Shown: piece by piece, positions 1-7,196 of the stretch
How the letters are laid out: every line of letters starts with the position of its first letter
How positions within the stretch are numbered: position 1 is the stretch's first letter
Source: Chloroflexota bacterium
GTDB taxonomy: Bacteria > Chloroflexota > Dormibacteria > CF-121
Direction of reading: 5' to 3'
Assembly (NCBI GenBank): GCA_005880605.1
Contig: VBIS01000088.1
Coordinates: 1-13,736, forward strand
DNA length: 13,736 nucleotides
The notes under the pieces: generated by a model
What the model was told of the DNA's origin: nothing
What the model saw: the letters and a program-made list of their open reading frames with translations, nothing else
The model's database searches: none
Position numbers and translations under genes: made by a program

Positions 1-980
1 CGGCCGATCGGCTGCCCGCCTTTGGCAACGAGCTGGTGGAGGCGCGCGAGATCGGGCTGACGCTGCACACCGGCGTCATCGTCAACGCCATCAAGGCCGA
101 CGACAGCGGCCACGTGAGTGGCGTCGAGTTCATCCGAGTCGACGAGACCAAGCTCGAGTTCGATCCCGAAAGCGGCAAGCTGTTGATCAACACGGTGCAG
201 AAATTGCCCGGCACCGAGCACGTGATTCCCTGCCGTTACGCGATCTTCGCCTCGGGCCAGATCATGGACTTCCCCCAGGACCAGGGCGTGCCGCTGACCC
301 CGCGCAAGCTGCTCGAAGCCGACACCGGCGGACATACGAAAGTCAACAAGCTGTTCGCCGGCGGCGACTGCGTCCAGGGGCCCTCGTTCATCGTCGACGC
401 CATCGCCTGGGGCCACCGGACGGCGCGCTCGATCAACGAACTCCTTGGGGCCGCCGTGCCGCGCGACGCCAAGCCGTTGACAGTCATCGAGACCACCGAC
501 GACCATCGCGAAGCCGACTACTACCTGCGCGAGGAGCCGCCCATCCTTCCCGCCGACAAGCGGATGGATATGAGCCCGGTCGAGCTGCCGTGGAACGACG
601 AGCAGGCGATCACGGCCGCGCTGCGCTGCTTCCAGTGCGACACCGTCCACCACGTTGACGAGTCGACCTGCATCCTCTGCGGCGCCTGCGATGACGTCTG
701 CCCGGAGAAGGCGCTCGACGTCGTGGTCTACGGCGAGAGCCGTGACACCTCGAGTGGCGGCTTCGTCGAGATCTGCAACACCGTGCTTGGTGAAGAGTTC
801 GGCGGCAAGTCCGGCAAGATCCTGGTCAACTACGACCGCTGCACCAACTGCCGAATCTGCGAAGACCACTGCCCGGTGAACTGCATTACCTTCCAGCGCG
901 TGCGCTTCCGCGACGATGCCATGCAGATGATCCCGCTGACCCCGGTCGGCACCAAGAGCCTGGCAAAGGTCGGAGCCTGA
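1..980 (+). CDS. FAD-dependent oxidoreductase with C-terminal 2x[4Fe-4S] domain (5' truncated)
   Basis: Partial gene: the reading frame is open from base 3 and the N-terminal part lies outside the window; the first GTG (36) is internal. The visible part holds the C-terminal half of a GltD-like (glutamate synthase small-subunit type) NAD(P)/FAD fold. The FAGGDC motif near 354-371, followed by a G-P-S-F-I-V-D-A-I-A-W-G-H-R stretch, is the usual second FAD contact of that family. After it comes a ferredoxin-like tail with two CxxCxxCxxxCP motifs, at about 669-704 and 840-875, so two [4Fe-4S] clusters are expected. Such proteins pass electrons between NAD(P)H and ferredoxin or a partner oxidoreductase in the cytoplasm. 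The stop codon is one base before the ATG of ccsB, so the two are probably co-transcribed. The specific partner and substrate cannot be told from this fragment. Confidence 0.85.
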   Translation, partial: ADRLPAFGNELVEAREIGLTLHTGVIVNAIKADDSGHVSGVEFIRVDETKLEFDPESGKLLINTVQKLPGTEHVIPCRYAIFASGQIMDFPQDQGVPLTPRKLLEADTGGHTKVNKLFAGGDCVQGPSFIVDAIAWGHRTARSINELLGAAVPRDAKPLTVIETTDDHREADYYLREEPPILPADKRMDMSPVELPWNDEQAITAALRCFQCDTVHHVDESTCILCGACDDVCPEKALDVVVYGESRDTSSGGFVEICNTVLGEEFGGKSGKILVNYDRCTNCRICEDHCPVNCITFQRVRFRDDAMQMIPLTPVGTKSLAKVGA

Positions 981-981
981 G

Positions 982-1980
982 ATGGCACGGGTGACGGTTA
1001 GAGAACCGGTGACGGCCAAAGCGACCGTCGCGGGGCGGCGCGGGCCGCTGCTCTGGCGGTTTGTCCCGCTCGCCTTTTACCTGCTCGCCTTCAGCTTGAT
1101 CCGAGGCGACCTGGCTCGGCTGCCCGGCAGCGTTGCCGACCTCTCACTGCATTTGTATTTCGCCGCCATGGCGCTCTACGTCGGTGGCATGTTCCTGTAT
1201 TTCGCCTTCTTCGCCTACCGCACGGAGGCGCTTCGCTGGCTCGCCGTCGCCCTGGTCGCGCCCGGTGCCGCGATCCACCTGGCGGCCATCATCTCGCGCG
1301 GCTTCGCCGACGGCCACTACCCGCTGGCCAACATGTACGAGTACAGCTCGATGCTGGCGCTGGTCGCGGTTGCGGCCTTCCTTTTGATGACGCTCCGCTG
1401 GCCGGTCGCGTCGCTGGGCGGAGGCTTAGCGCTGTTCGTGGTGGTGATGTTGATGGGGATCGGCTATGGCCTCTATCAATCGCCGGAGCCGCTGGTGCCG
1501 GCGCTGCAGAGCTACTGGCTGAAGATCCACGTCTCCAGCATGATGGCATCCTCCGGCATCCTGGTCTCGAGCTTTGTGTTTGCCGCCCTCTACCTCGTCA
1601 AAGACCGCAGCGCCAGCGTCAAGTCCTGGCTGAACGGCTCGGCCATCGCCGCCAGGTTGCCATCGCTGGAAACCCTGGACCGGCTGACCTTCCGCGCCAT
1701 CCTGCTCGGCTTCCCGATCTGGACCTTCGGCACCATGGCCGGGGCCGTCTGGGGCGAGCACGCCTGGGGCCGCTGGTGGGGCTGGGATCCAAAGGAAACC
1801 TGGGCCGCGATCACCTGGATCGTCTACGCGATTTACCTCCATGCGCACAGCCTGCGCGCCTGGCGCGGACGCCGCACGGCATTGATTGCGACCGCCGGCT
1901 TCGTCTCCATCATGATCACGCTCTACGCCGTCAACCTCTGGATCGTGGGGCTGCATAGCTACGCGAAGGGCGCCGGCTGA
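982..1980 (+). CDS. ccsB: System II cytochrome c biogenesis protein (CcsB/ResC, WWD domain)
   Basis: 332-residue polytopic membrane protein of the CcsA/ResC family, often named CcsB in bacterial annotation. It exports or presents haem for covalent attachment to apocytochrome c outside the membrane. The tryptophan-rich WWD signature lies at residues 257-274 (W257, W262, W265, W266, W268, D269-P-K-E-T-W274). Candidate haem-ligand histidines flank it: H183 in KIHVSS and H325 in VGLHSY. Several hydrophobic helices occur from residue 23 onward. The ATG sits one base after the upstream oxidoreductase stop, which points to translational coupling. The usual partner ResB/Ccs1 and the thiol factors (CcdA, thioredoxin-like) are not next to it in the window; they could lie upstream or elsewhere. 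The family assignment is strong; operon partners are unknown. Confidence 0.93.
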   Translation: MARVTVREPVTAKATVAGRRGPLLWRFVPLAFYLLAFSLIRGDLARLPGSVADLSLHLYFAAMALYVGGMFLYFAFFAYRTEALRWLAVALVAPGAAIHLAAIISRGFADGHYPLANMYEYSSMLALVAVAAFLLMTLRWPVASLGGGLALFVVVMLMGIGYGLYQSPEPLVPALQSYWLKIHVSSMMASSGILVSSFVFAALYLVKDRSASVKSWLNGSAIAARLPSLETLDRLTFRAILLGFPIWTFGTMAGAVWGEHAWGRWWGWDPKETWAAITWIVYAIYLHAHSLRAWRGRRTALIATAGFVSIMITLYAVNLWIVGLHSYAKGAG

Positions 1981-2024
1981 GATTTAGGCCGCGGCCGGCC
2001 CCGCCGAGCCACATCTCGGCAGAC

Positions 2025-3227
2025 GTGAGCCCAAGCTGGCGGACCAGCCTCACCGTCGTCTGCGTGGCGCAGGCGACCGCGATGCTCGCCTTCGGCTTCG
2101 TACTGCCCTTTCTGCCGCTCTACTTGAAGGAGATCGGCGTCCATCCCGACAGCGCCGTCGTCTTCTGGTCGGGGGCGCTCGTCACCAGCACCGGGATCTC
2201 GCTCGCGATCTTCAGCCCGATCTGGGGCGCGCTCGCCGACCGGCACGGCCGAAAAGTCATGGTGCTCCGCTCGATGCTGGTCGGCGGACTGATCATCGCG
2301 CTGATGGGGCTGGTGCAGAACGTGGAGGAATTCCTCATCCTGCGCATCCTGCAGGGCGTTTTCACCGGCACCATTGCGGCGGCCACCGCGCTGGTGGCGA
2401 CCATCGTTCCGCGCGACCGGCTCGCCGCCAGCATGGGCCAGCTGCAGACGAGTGTCTACGTCGGCATCGCCTTCGGTCCGGTGCTGGGCGGCCTGATTGC
2501 ACAAGCGGTCGGCATTCGCGGCACCTTCTTCGTCGCCGGCGCCATGCTCGCGGTCTCCGGCCTGCTGGTCTGGCAATTCGTCCACGAGCACTACACTCCG
2601 CCCACCACGGCGCGACGGCCGGGATTCTTCGAGACGCTCGGACGCGGGCTTCGCTCGCCAACCCTGATGCCGTTGATGGTGACGCTGCTCCTCGTGCAGC
2701 TCAGCACCGCGATCGTGTTTCCGATTCTTCCGCTCTACGTGGAGCGCATCTCGTCGGCCACCGACCCGGTCAAGCTCTATGCCGGCCTGGCCTTTGGCGC
2801 GACTGCGGTCTTCGCGGCACTGGCCGCGGTCTTCTACAGCCGCCTGGTCGATCGCAGCGGCTACCGGCGGATCCTGATCTTCGCCTGCTTCGGCGCGGCC
2901 GTCTTCTTCTTGCCGCAGGCGTTCGTCCAGAACATCGGCCAGTTCCTGCTGTTGCGATCGGGCGTCGGCATTTTCACGGGGGTGCTGATCCCGGCGACCA
3001 ACGCGATCGTGGGACTGTCGACCCCGCCCGAAATCCGAGGCTCCGCCTACGGACTCACCAGCAGCGCCACGGCCGTTGGCAACGCGATCGGGCCGCTCCT
3101 GGGATCGACGCTGGCGGCGAGCTTCGGCTACTCGTCGGTTTTCCTCGCCACCGCCGGCGTGCTGGCGGTCCTGGGCGTGTGGGTCATCGGGATGGTGCGC
3201 GAACCAGTAGGCAACCCCCCACTCTGA
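2025..3227 (+). CDS. MFS transporter, DHA1 drug-efflux type
   Basis: 400-residue major facilitator with about 12 hydrophobic helices. Motif A of proton-coupled antiporters is intact between helices 2 and 3 (residues 68-77, GALADRHGRK). A motif C-like GxxxGPxxGG segment (about 147-157, GIAFGPVLGG) in helix 5 is typical of drug/H+ antiporters, so outward transport of a small molecule is likely. The substrate cannot be read from sequence. The chosen start is GTG 2025, because the next in-frame Met (about residue 20) would cut into the first helix. No Shine-Dalgarno sequence is evident. The gene follows ccsB after 44 bp and may share its transcript, but no functional link to haem or cytochrome assembly is visible. 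Confidence 0.9.
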   Translation: MSPSWRTSLTVVCVAQATAMLAFGFVLPFLPLYLKEIGVHPDSAVVFWSGALVTSTGISLAIFSPIWGALADRHGRKVMVLRSMLVGGLIIALMGLVQNVEEFLILRILQGVFTGTIAAATALVATIVPRDRLAASMGQLQTSVYVGIAFGPVLGGLIAQAVGIRGTFFVAGAMLAVSGLLVWQFVHEHYTPPTTARRPGFFETLGRGLRSPTLMPLMVTLLLVQLSTAIVFPILPLYVERISSATDPVKLYAGLAFGATAVFAALAAVFYSRLVDRSGYRRILIFACFGAAVFFLPQAFVQNIGQFLLLRSGVGIFTGVLIPATNAIVGLSTPPEIRGSAYGLTSSATAVGNAIGPLLGSTLAASFGYSSVFLATAGVLAVLGVWVIGMVREPVGNPPL

Positions 3228-3236
3228 GCCCTGCCG

Positions 3237-3271
3237 CCACCCTGCCCTCCCCGCACGCGGGGGAGGGGAAG
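3237..3271. repeat. GC-rich hairpin repeat, copy 1
   Basis: An inverted repeat with arms CCCTCCCC (3245-3252) and GGGGAGGG (3260-3267) and a 7-nt loop, flanked by CCACCCTG on the left and GGAAG on the right. It begins 9 bp after the MFS stop and ends 13 bp before the tautomerase stop, so it fills almost all of the 57-bp convergent gap. A second copy with the same flanks is at 12025-12053. No T-run follows on either strand, so it is not a classic intrinsic terminator. It could still act as a bidirectional transcript-end or mRNA-stabilising hairpin. Confidence 0.7.
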
Positions 3272-3284
3272 ATCACGCCGGGGA

Positions 3285-3731
3285 TTACTTGGCTCCGGAT
3301 TTCTTGGCGGCGATCGCGGTCAGTTCGGCGCGGGCGGCCGCGGCCAGGTCGGCCCCGGTGTTGGCGTGGCCGCTGACTCCCCAGCCGCCCTCGGGTGACT
3401 CCGTGAGCAGTACCCAGGTCCGTGCTGTCAAGGTCGGGTCACCAGCGGCGGCGGCGACGATGTCGGTCAAATCCTTGACGACGCCGAGCTGCTTGGTACG
3501 ATCGAGCACCCCGACCGGTGTCAGCACCTGGACGCGGACGTAGTTGCTGTCACCCGCGACGTTGGACAACGAGTCGGCCGGCAGGTCGTGGATGAAGGCG
3601 GCGGTGTTAGTGCTGAATAGCGAGATGTTGGGTACCTGCTCGCAGCGCATCACGGCAGCGGCGAGGTCCTTGGCCAGGGCATGCTTGTCATCAAACGTTC
3701 CCTCGACGGCGTACACGTCAATCATGGGCAT
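3285..3731 (-). CDS. Tautomerase-superfamily protein (4-oxalocrotonate tautomerase-like, two-unit form)
   Basis: 148 residues. Translation from ATG 3731 gives MPMIDVY, which places a proline right after the initiator Met. In this superfamily Pro-1 is the catalytic base once Met is removed, and this decides the start over the internal ATG at 3725. A strong AAGGAGA ribosome site lies 6 nt upstream. Two beta-alpha units can be seen in one chain (from residue 4 DVYAVEGTFDD and from about residue 67 RVQVLTPVGVLD), so this is a fused-length member like the CaaD/MSAD/MIF groups rather than the 62-residue 4-OT form. The C-terminal WVLLTESPEGGWG stretch is also typical. It probably acts as a cytoplasmic trimer on a keto-enol or unsaturated acid substrate that cannot be named here. 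It is divergent from tetR across two operator-like palindromes, so it is the likely regulated target. Confidence 0.85.
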   Translation of the reverse strand: MPMIDVYAVEGTFDDKHALAKDLAAAVMRCEQVPNISLFSTNTAAFIHDLPADSLSNVAGDSNYVRVQVLTPVGVLDRTKQLGVVKDLTDIVAAAAGDPTLTARTWVLLTESPEGGWGVSGHANTGADLAAAARAELTAIAAKKSGAK

Positions 3732-3737
3732 GGGGTG

Positions 3738-3744
3738 TCTCCTT
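3738..3744 (-). promoter_or_regulatory. Ribosome binding site of the tautomerase gene
   Basis: Reads AAGGAGA on the minus strand, 6 nt before ATG 3731. It is one of the few strong Shine-Dalgarno sequences in the window and supports the start that exposes the catalytic proline. Confidence 0.75.
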
Positions 3745-3749
3745 GGTGA

Positions 3750-3767
3750 TTATGATGGTCGTCATAG
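3750..3767. promoter_or_regulatory. TetR operator-like palindrome, site 1
   Basis: TTATGATGGTCGTCATAG, an imperfect inverted repeat with TATGA/TCATA arms and a 6-bp centre. It matches site 2 at 15 of 18 positions in direct orientation. It lies just upstream of the tautomerase ribosome site, where bound repressor would block that transcript. A minus-strand TATGAC (3761-3766) within it could be the -10 of the tautomerase promoter, but no clear -35 accompanies it. The assignment to the adjacent TetR protein is inferred from position. Confidence 0.65.
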
Positions 3768-3784
3768 TGCCACGCCAGTATGCG

Positions 3785-3802
3785 CTATGATGACCGTCAT
3801 AG
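3785..3802. promoter_or_regulatory. TetR operator-like palindrome, site 2
   Basis: CTATGATGACCGTCATAG, with perfect 6-bp arms CTATGA/TCATAG around a 6-bp centre. Its centre is 35 bp from that of site 1. The left arm contains TATGAT (3786-3791), a good match to a -10 element, placed 26 nt before the tetR ATG; binding here would autoregulate tetR. Length, symmetry and location in the divergent promoter region fit a TetR-family operator. Confidence 0.7.
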
Positions 3803-3817
3803 TCAAGAGGACAGCTG

Positions 3818-4414
3818 ATGGCAACCGATAGCCGAGCGAGCATGGTACGCAGCGCCGCCTCGCTCATCCGTTCTCGGGGCGTAAGCGCGACCTCCCTTTC
3901 CGATGTGCTCGCCGAGAGCGGGGCCCCGCGCGGTTCCATCTATCACCACTTTCCCGACGGCAAGAGGCAGCTTGCGGAGGACGCGATCCAATGGACGTCC
4001 GAGCGGCTCCTCGCTCATCTTCGCGCCGGAGCTCCATCCCGCCCCTCGGATGTCATGAAACGTTTCATTGCCATGTGGCGCCAGGTGGTCGTGACCTCGG
4101 CTGGCACGGCGGGCTGCGTGGTGGCCGGCGTGGCGATCGACACGGGTCCAGACGATAGGGACCTGATGGAGGTTGTCCGTGCCACCTTTCGGACCTGGGC
4201 GGCCACGCTCGCCGAGGAACTCGAGGCCGTCGGTCTTCCCGCGCGTCGTGCGAGGCCGATTGCGCTGGCCACGCTCGCCGGGATGGAGGGTGCGCTGATT
4301 CTCTGCCGAGCCGAGGGCAACGTCAAGCCCCTCGACGCCGTTGCCGAGGAACTGATGCGACTCCTGCCATCGGAAAGACCAGGGCGACGGAAAAGGCCGG
4401 TACACTCAAGCTGA
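3818..4414 (+). CDS. TetR/AcrR family transcriptional regulator
   Basis: 198 residues. The N-terminal helix-turn-helix spans about residues 8-45, with SLSDVLAESGAPRGSIYHHF as the HTH core. The G-A-P-R-G-S-I-Y-H-H-F-P-D-G-K form resembles the LmrA/YxaF branch of TetR repressors. The rest is an alpha-helical ligand-binding and dimer domain with no recognisable specificity. The start ATG 3818 is preceded by AAGAGG at 3805-3810 with 7-nt spacing. It is divergent from the tautomerase gene with two palindromic sites between them, so it most likely represses both genes until an inducer binds. Its TGA overlaps the tldD ATG by one base (TGATG), so some read-through into tldD is possible. Confidence 0.9.
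   Translation: MATDSRASMVRSAASLIRSRGVSATSLSDVLAESGAPRGSIYHHFPDGKRQLAEDAIQWTSERLLAHLRAGAPSRPSDVMKRFIAMWRQVVVTSAGTAGCVVAGVAIDTGPDDRDLMEVVRATFRTWAATLAEELEAVGLPARRARPIALATLAGMEGALILCRAEGNVKPLDAVAEELMRLLPSERPGRRKRPVHSS
4401..4406 (+). promoter_or_regulatory. Candidate -10 element for leaderless tldD transcript
   Basis: TACACT lies 7 nt before the tldD ATG, inside the last codons of tetR. tldD has no Shine-Dalgarno sequence there. The TANNNT-N6/7-start pattern is the one known for leaderless genes in several Gram-positive-related phyla. No -35 consensus is visible. Confidence 0.45.
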
Positions 4415-5829
4415 TGCCGCTCCTCGACCAATCCCTCGTGGACAGCGTGATCAAGCGCGCGCTGAGGTCGGGCGCCGATTTCGTCGAGCTTTTTGTGGAG
4501 CGAAAGCGAAATCAATCGATCAGCGTCGAGGAGAGCAAGGTGCAACGTGTCAGCTCCGGGAATGACCTGGGTGCAGGCTTACGCATCATCCACCAGGGCA
4601 CGGTCAGCTACATCTACACCGAGGACCTGTCCGAGGACGGCCTGCTCAAGACGGCCGATCTCGCGGCGCAGGTGGGACGACGGGGCGGCGGCCGGTTTGC
4701 CTTCGGCGAGCTGGTGGGTGCGCCCCGTCAGCCGCAGCGGATCGAGGTTCCGCCCGACACGGTGGGACCGGCGGCGAAGATCGAGCTGCTCCTCGAGGCC
4801 GACCAGGCTGCTCGCCAGGTGAGCGGCGCCATCAGGCAAGTCGCCGTTGGCTACGGGCAGAGCGCCCAGGAGGTGCTGGTCGCGACCTCGGAGGGGACTC
4901 GCCATACCGATTCGCGGACTCGTGTACGGCTGATGGTGCATGCGGTCGCGGAGCGCAACGGCGAGATCCAGACCGCCATGGAGGCGCCCGGCATGCAGCG
5001 CGGCTTCGAATTCTTCGACGAGACCTCGGCGGCCGAGTACGCGCGCGCCGCGGCCGAGCGGGCGGTCGCGCTCCTCGACGCGGCGCCGTCGCCAGCAGGT
5101 CAGATGGCGGTCGTCGTCGGCAACGAATTCGGCGGCGTGCTGTTCCACGAGGCCTGTGGCCATGGGCTGGAGGCGGACTTCGTGGGCAAGGGATCGACGG
5201 TCTTCGTGGGAAAGATCGGCCAGGCGGTGGCGAGCCCGATCGTGACCGCGATCGATGACGGGACCATGCCTAGCCGCTGGGGCACGCTGGCGGTCGACGA
5301 TGAGGGCGTGCCCACGCGGCGCAACGTGCTGATCCAGGACGGCATCCTGGTCAGCTACATGTACGACCGGCTGCGTGCCGGCCAGCAGAACCACCCGGTC
5401 ACCGGTAACGGTCGTCGCCAGTCGTACCAGCATTTGCCAATCCCTCGGATGACCAATACGTTCATCGCCGCCGGGGCACACTCGGTGGACGACATCATCG
5501 CCGCCACGCCGCATGGGCTCTACGCCAAGAAGCTGGGGGCTGGCCAGGTCGACGTCACCAGCGGCGACTTCGTCTTCGCTGTGACCGAGGGCTACATGAT
5601 CGAGGGCGGCCGCATCGGACGGGCGGTGCGGGGCGCCACCATTGTCGGCAACGGTCCGCGGGCGCTGCACAGGATCGACATGGTCGGCAACGACCTCAAG
5701 CTCGCCCCGGGCACCTGTGGCAAGGAAGGACAGGGCGTCCCGGTGTCGGTCGGGCAGCCGACCATCCGGATCTCCGAGCTGACGGTCGGCGGCACCGGCG
5801 TGGCAGGCGGCGGCGCGATGCGCCCGTGA
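4414..5829 (+). CDS. tldD: TldD metalloprotease
   Basis: 471 residues, close to the usual TldD length (about 480). The family zinc motif HExxxH is intact (residues 245-250, HEACGH, followed by GLEAD). The C-terminal Cys435 in APGTCGKEGQ is the probable third zinc ligand by analogy with E. coli TldD. TldD with TldE forms a cytoplasmic heterodimeric protease that degrades unfolded peptides; in E. coli it removes the leader of microcin B17 and acts on CcdA. The start ATG 4414 overlaps the tetR stop, and the gene may also have its own leaderless promoter at 4401. The GTGA overlap with tldE downstream implies coupled synthesis of the two subunits. Identification is very secure; the substrate is unknown. 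Confidence 0.96.
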   Translation: MPLLDQSLVDSVIKRALRSGADFVELFVERKRNQSISVEESKVQRVSSGNDLGAGLRIIHQGTVSYIYTEDLSEDGLLKTADLAAQVGRRGGGRFAFGELVGAPRQPQRIEVPPDTVGPAAKIELLLEADQAARQVSGAIRQVAVGYGQSAQEVLVATSEGTRHTDSRTRVRLMVHAVAERNGEIQTAMEAPGMQRGFEFFDETSAAEYARAAAERAVALLDAAPSPAGQMAVVVGNEFGGVLFHEACGHGLEADFVGKGSTVFVGKIGQAVASPIVTAIDDGTMPSRWGTLAVDDEGVPTRRNVLIQDGILVSYMYDRLRAGQQNHPVTGNGRRQSYQHLPIPRMTNTFIAAGAHSVDDIIAATPHGLYAKKLGAGQVDVTSGDFVFAVTEGYMIEGGRIGRAVRGATIVGNGPRALHRIDMVGNDLKLAPGTCGKEGQGVPVSVGQPTIRISELTVGGTGVAGGGAMRP

Positions 5830-7163
5830 ACCCGATCGGCGAGCGCGTCCTGGCGCGCTGTAAAGCGCGCGGCGCCGAGGATGCCGAAGTCTATATCTCC
5901 CGCGGAACCGAGTTCACCGTTCGCGTCTACAAGGGTGAGATCGAGTCGCTGGTCTCGGCCGAGAGCCGGGGGATCGGCGTGCGAACGTTTCGAGAGCATC
6001 GCGTCGGTTTTTCTTACAGCTCCGACACCGATCCCGCCGCGCTCGACGGACTGGTCGATGAGGCGCTGGAGAACGGTCGCTTCAACCACGATGACGAGGC
6101 CAACGTCCTGCCCCAGACGCTGGCCGCGGACCCGCTCCCGGGGCTGGCCTCGCCGGCACTGGGCCGCCTCGAGCCGCAGCGGAAGATCGACTTCGCGCTC
6201 GAGATGGAGCGACGCGCGACCTCGCTCGATCCGCGCGTCCGCCGCGTCGGCGACGCGGTGTACAGCGATGGCACCGGCCACGTCGAGATCTACAACTCGC
6301 GCGGGCTACAGGCGTCTTTCGAGCGCACGGTCGCCTACGGCGTGCTGGAGACGATTGCGGAACAGGATTCGGAGATGCAGTCGGGTTTCGCCTTCACCCA
6401 CGGCCGCGATATGGAGGAGCTGGACCTGGCCGGCGTCGTGCAGGAGGCGGTCGAAAACGCCGCCGGGTTGCTGGGGGCCAAGCCGGTGCCGACGGCGATC
6501 GTGCCGGTGGTGTTGCACCCGCACGCCGCCGCGATGATTCTCGGGGTGCTGGCCAGTTCGTTCAGTGCTGATGCCGTGATCAAGCGGCGTTCGCTGCTCG
6601 CCGGCAAGGTCGGCGAAAACGTGGCCGCACCGATCGTGACCATCACCGACGACGCGCGGCTGCCCGAGGGGCTGGCCAGCCGGCCCTTCGACGGCGAGGG
6701 TGTGCCGGCGCGCCGCACCGAGTTGATCGCCGGCGGCGTCCTCAAGGGGTACTTGCACAACACCTACACCGCGAAGCGGACCAACAGCGCCTCGACCGGG
6801 AGTGCCGTGCGCTCTTACAAGAGCGTGCCGGAGGTTGGCGTCTCGAACCTGGTGCTGACCCCGGGTGAGCTCTCGCGCGACGCTCTGTTGGCGCGCGTTG
6901 ACAACGGGGTGCACGTATCCCAGCTGTCCGGCTTGAACACCGTCAATCCGGTTTCCGGGGAGTTTTCGCTGGGCCTGACCGGCCACTGGATCGAGAACGG
7001 AAAGTTGACCAGGCCGGTGAAGGAACTGACCGTCGCCGGCAACGTGATTGCCTTGATGCAGAAGATCGTCGCGGTGGCCGATGACTTGCGCTTCATGTTC
7101 GCCGGCGGCTTCTGCGGCAGCCCCACGGTCCTGATCGAGGAGCTGACCGTCGGCGGTCTCTAG
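5826..7163 (+). CDS. tldE: TldE/PmbA, non-catalytic partner of TldD
   Basis: 445 residues, homologous to TldD over the same fold but without HExxxH: the equivalent position reads VVLHPHAAAM (about residues 228-237), as expected for the subunit that lacks zinc and shapes the peptide channel. The C-terminal segment with FAGGFCGSPTVLIEELTVGG is the usual PmbA ending. It begins at GTG 5826 inside the tldD stop (GTGA), a 4-bp overlap typical of translational coupling and of the fixed subunit ratio in the complex. The MFS gene follows after 33 bp. In this setting its job is the TldD/E protease; no modified-peptide precursor was seen beside it. Confidence 0.95.
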   Translation: MNPIGERVLARCKARGAEDAEVYISRGTEFTVRVYKGEIESLVSAESRGIGVRTFREHRVGFSYSSDTDPAALDGLVDEALENGRFNHDDEANVLPQTLAADPLPGLASPALGRLEPQRKIDFALEMERRATSLDPRVRRVGDAVYSDGTGHVEIYNSRGLQASFERTVAYGVLETIAEQDSEMQSGFAFTHGRDMEELDLAGVVQEAVENAAGLLGAKPVPTAIVPVVLHPHAAAMILGVLASSFSADAVIKRRSLLAGKVGENVAAPIVTITDDARLPEGLASRPFDGEGVPARRTELIAGGVLKGYLHNTYTAKRTNSASTGSAVRSYKSVPEVGVSNLVLTPGELSRDALLARVDNGVHVSQLSGLNTVNPVSGEFSLGLTGHWIENGKLTRPVKELTVAGNVIALMQKIVAVADDLRFMFAGGFCGSPTVLIEELTVGGL

Positions 7164-7196
7164 TGGGGTCCCGCCCGTAACGTCTCAAACGCTCGT

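Noticed and set aside
1426..1956. Minus-strand frame opposite ccsB
   Set aside because: ccsB carries the complete WWD signature on the other strand; the antisense translation has no domain features.
3544..3939. Alternative frames across the tautomerase/tetR divergent gap
   Set aside because: They run through the operators and ribosome sites and overlap two genes with clear family motifs.
4579..5670. 363-codon minus-strand frame opposite tldD
   Set aside because: It lies wholly inside tldD, whose HExxxH motif and length are normal; the composition is that of a complementary-strand shadow.
5592..6986. Minus-strand frames over the tldD/tldE junction and tldE
   Set aside because: They overlap two well-supported coupled genes and show only low-complexity Arg/Gly/His-rich sequence.
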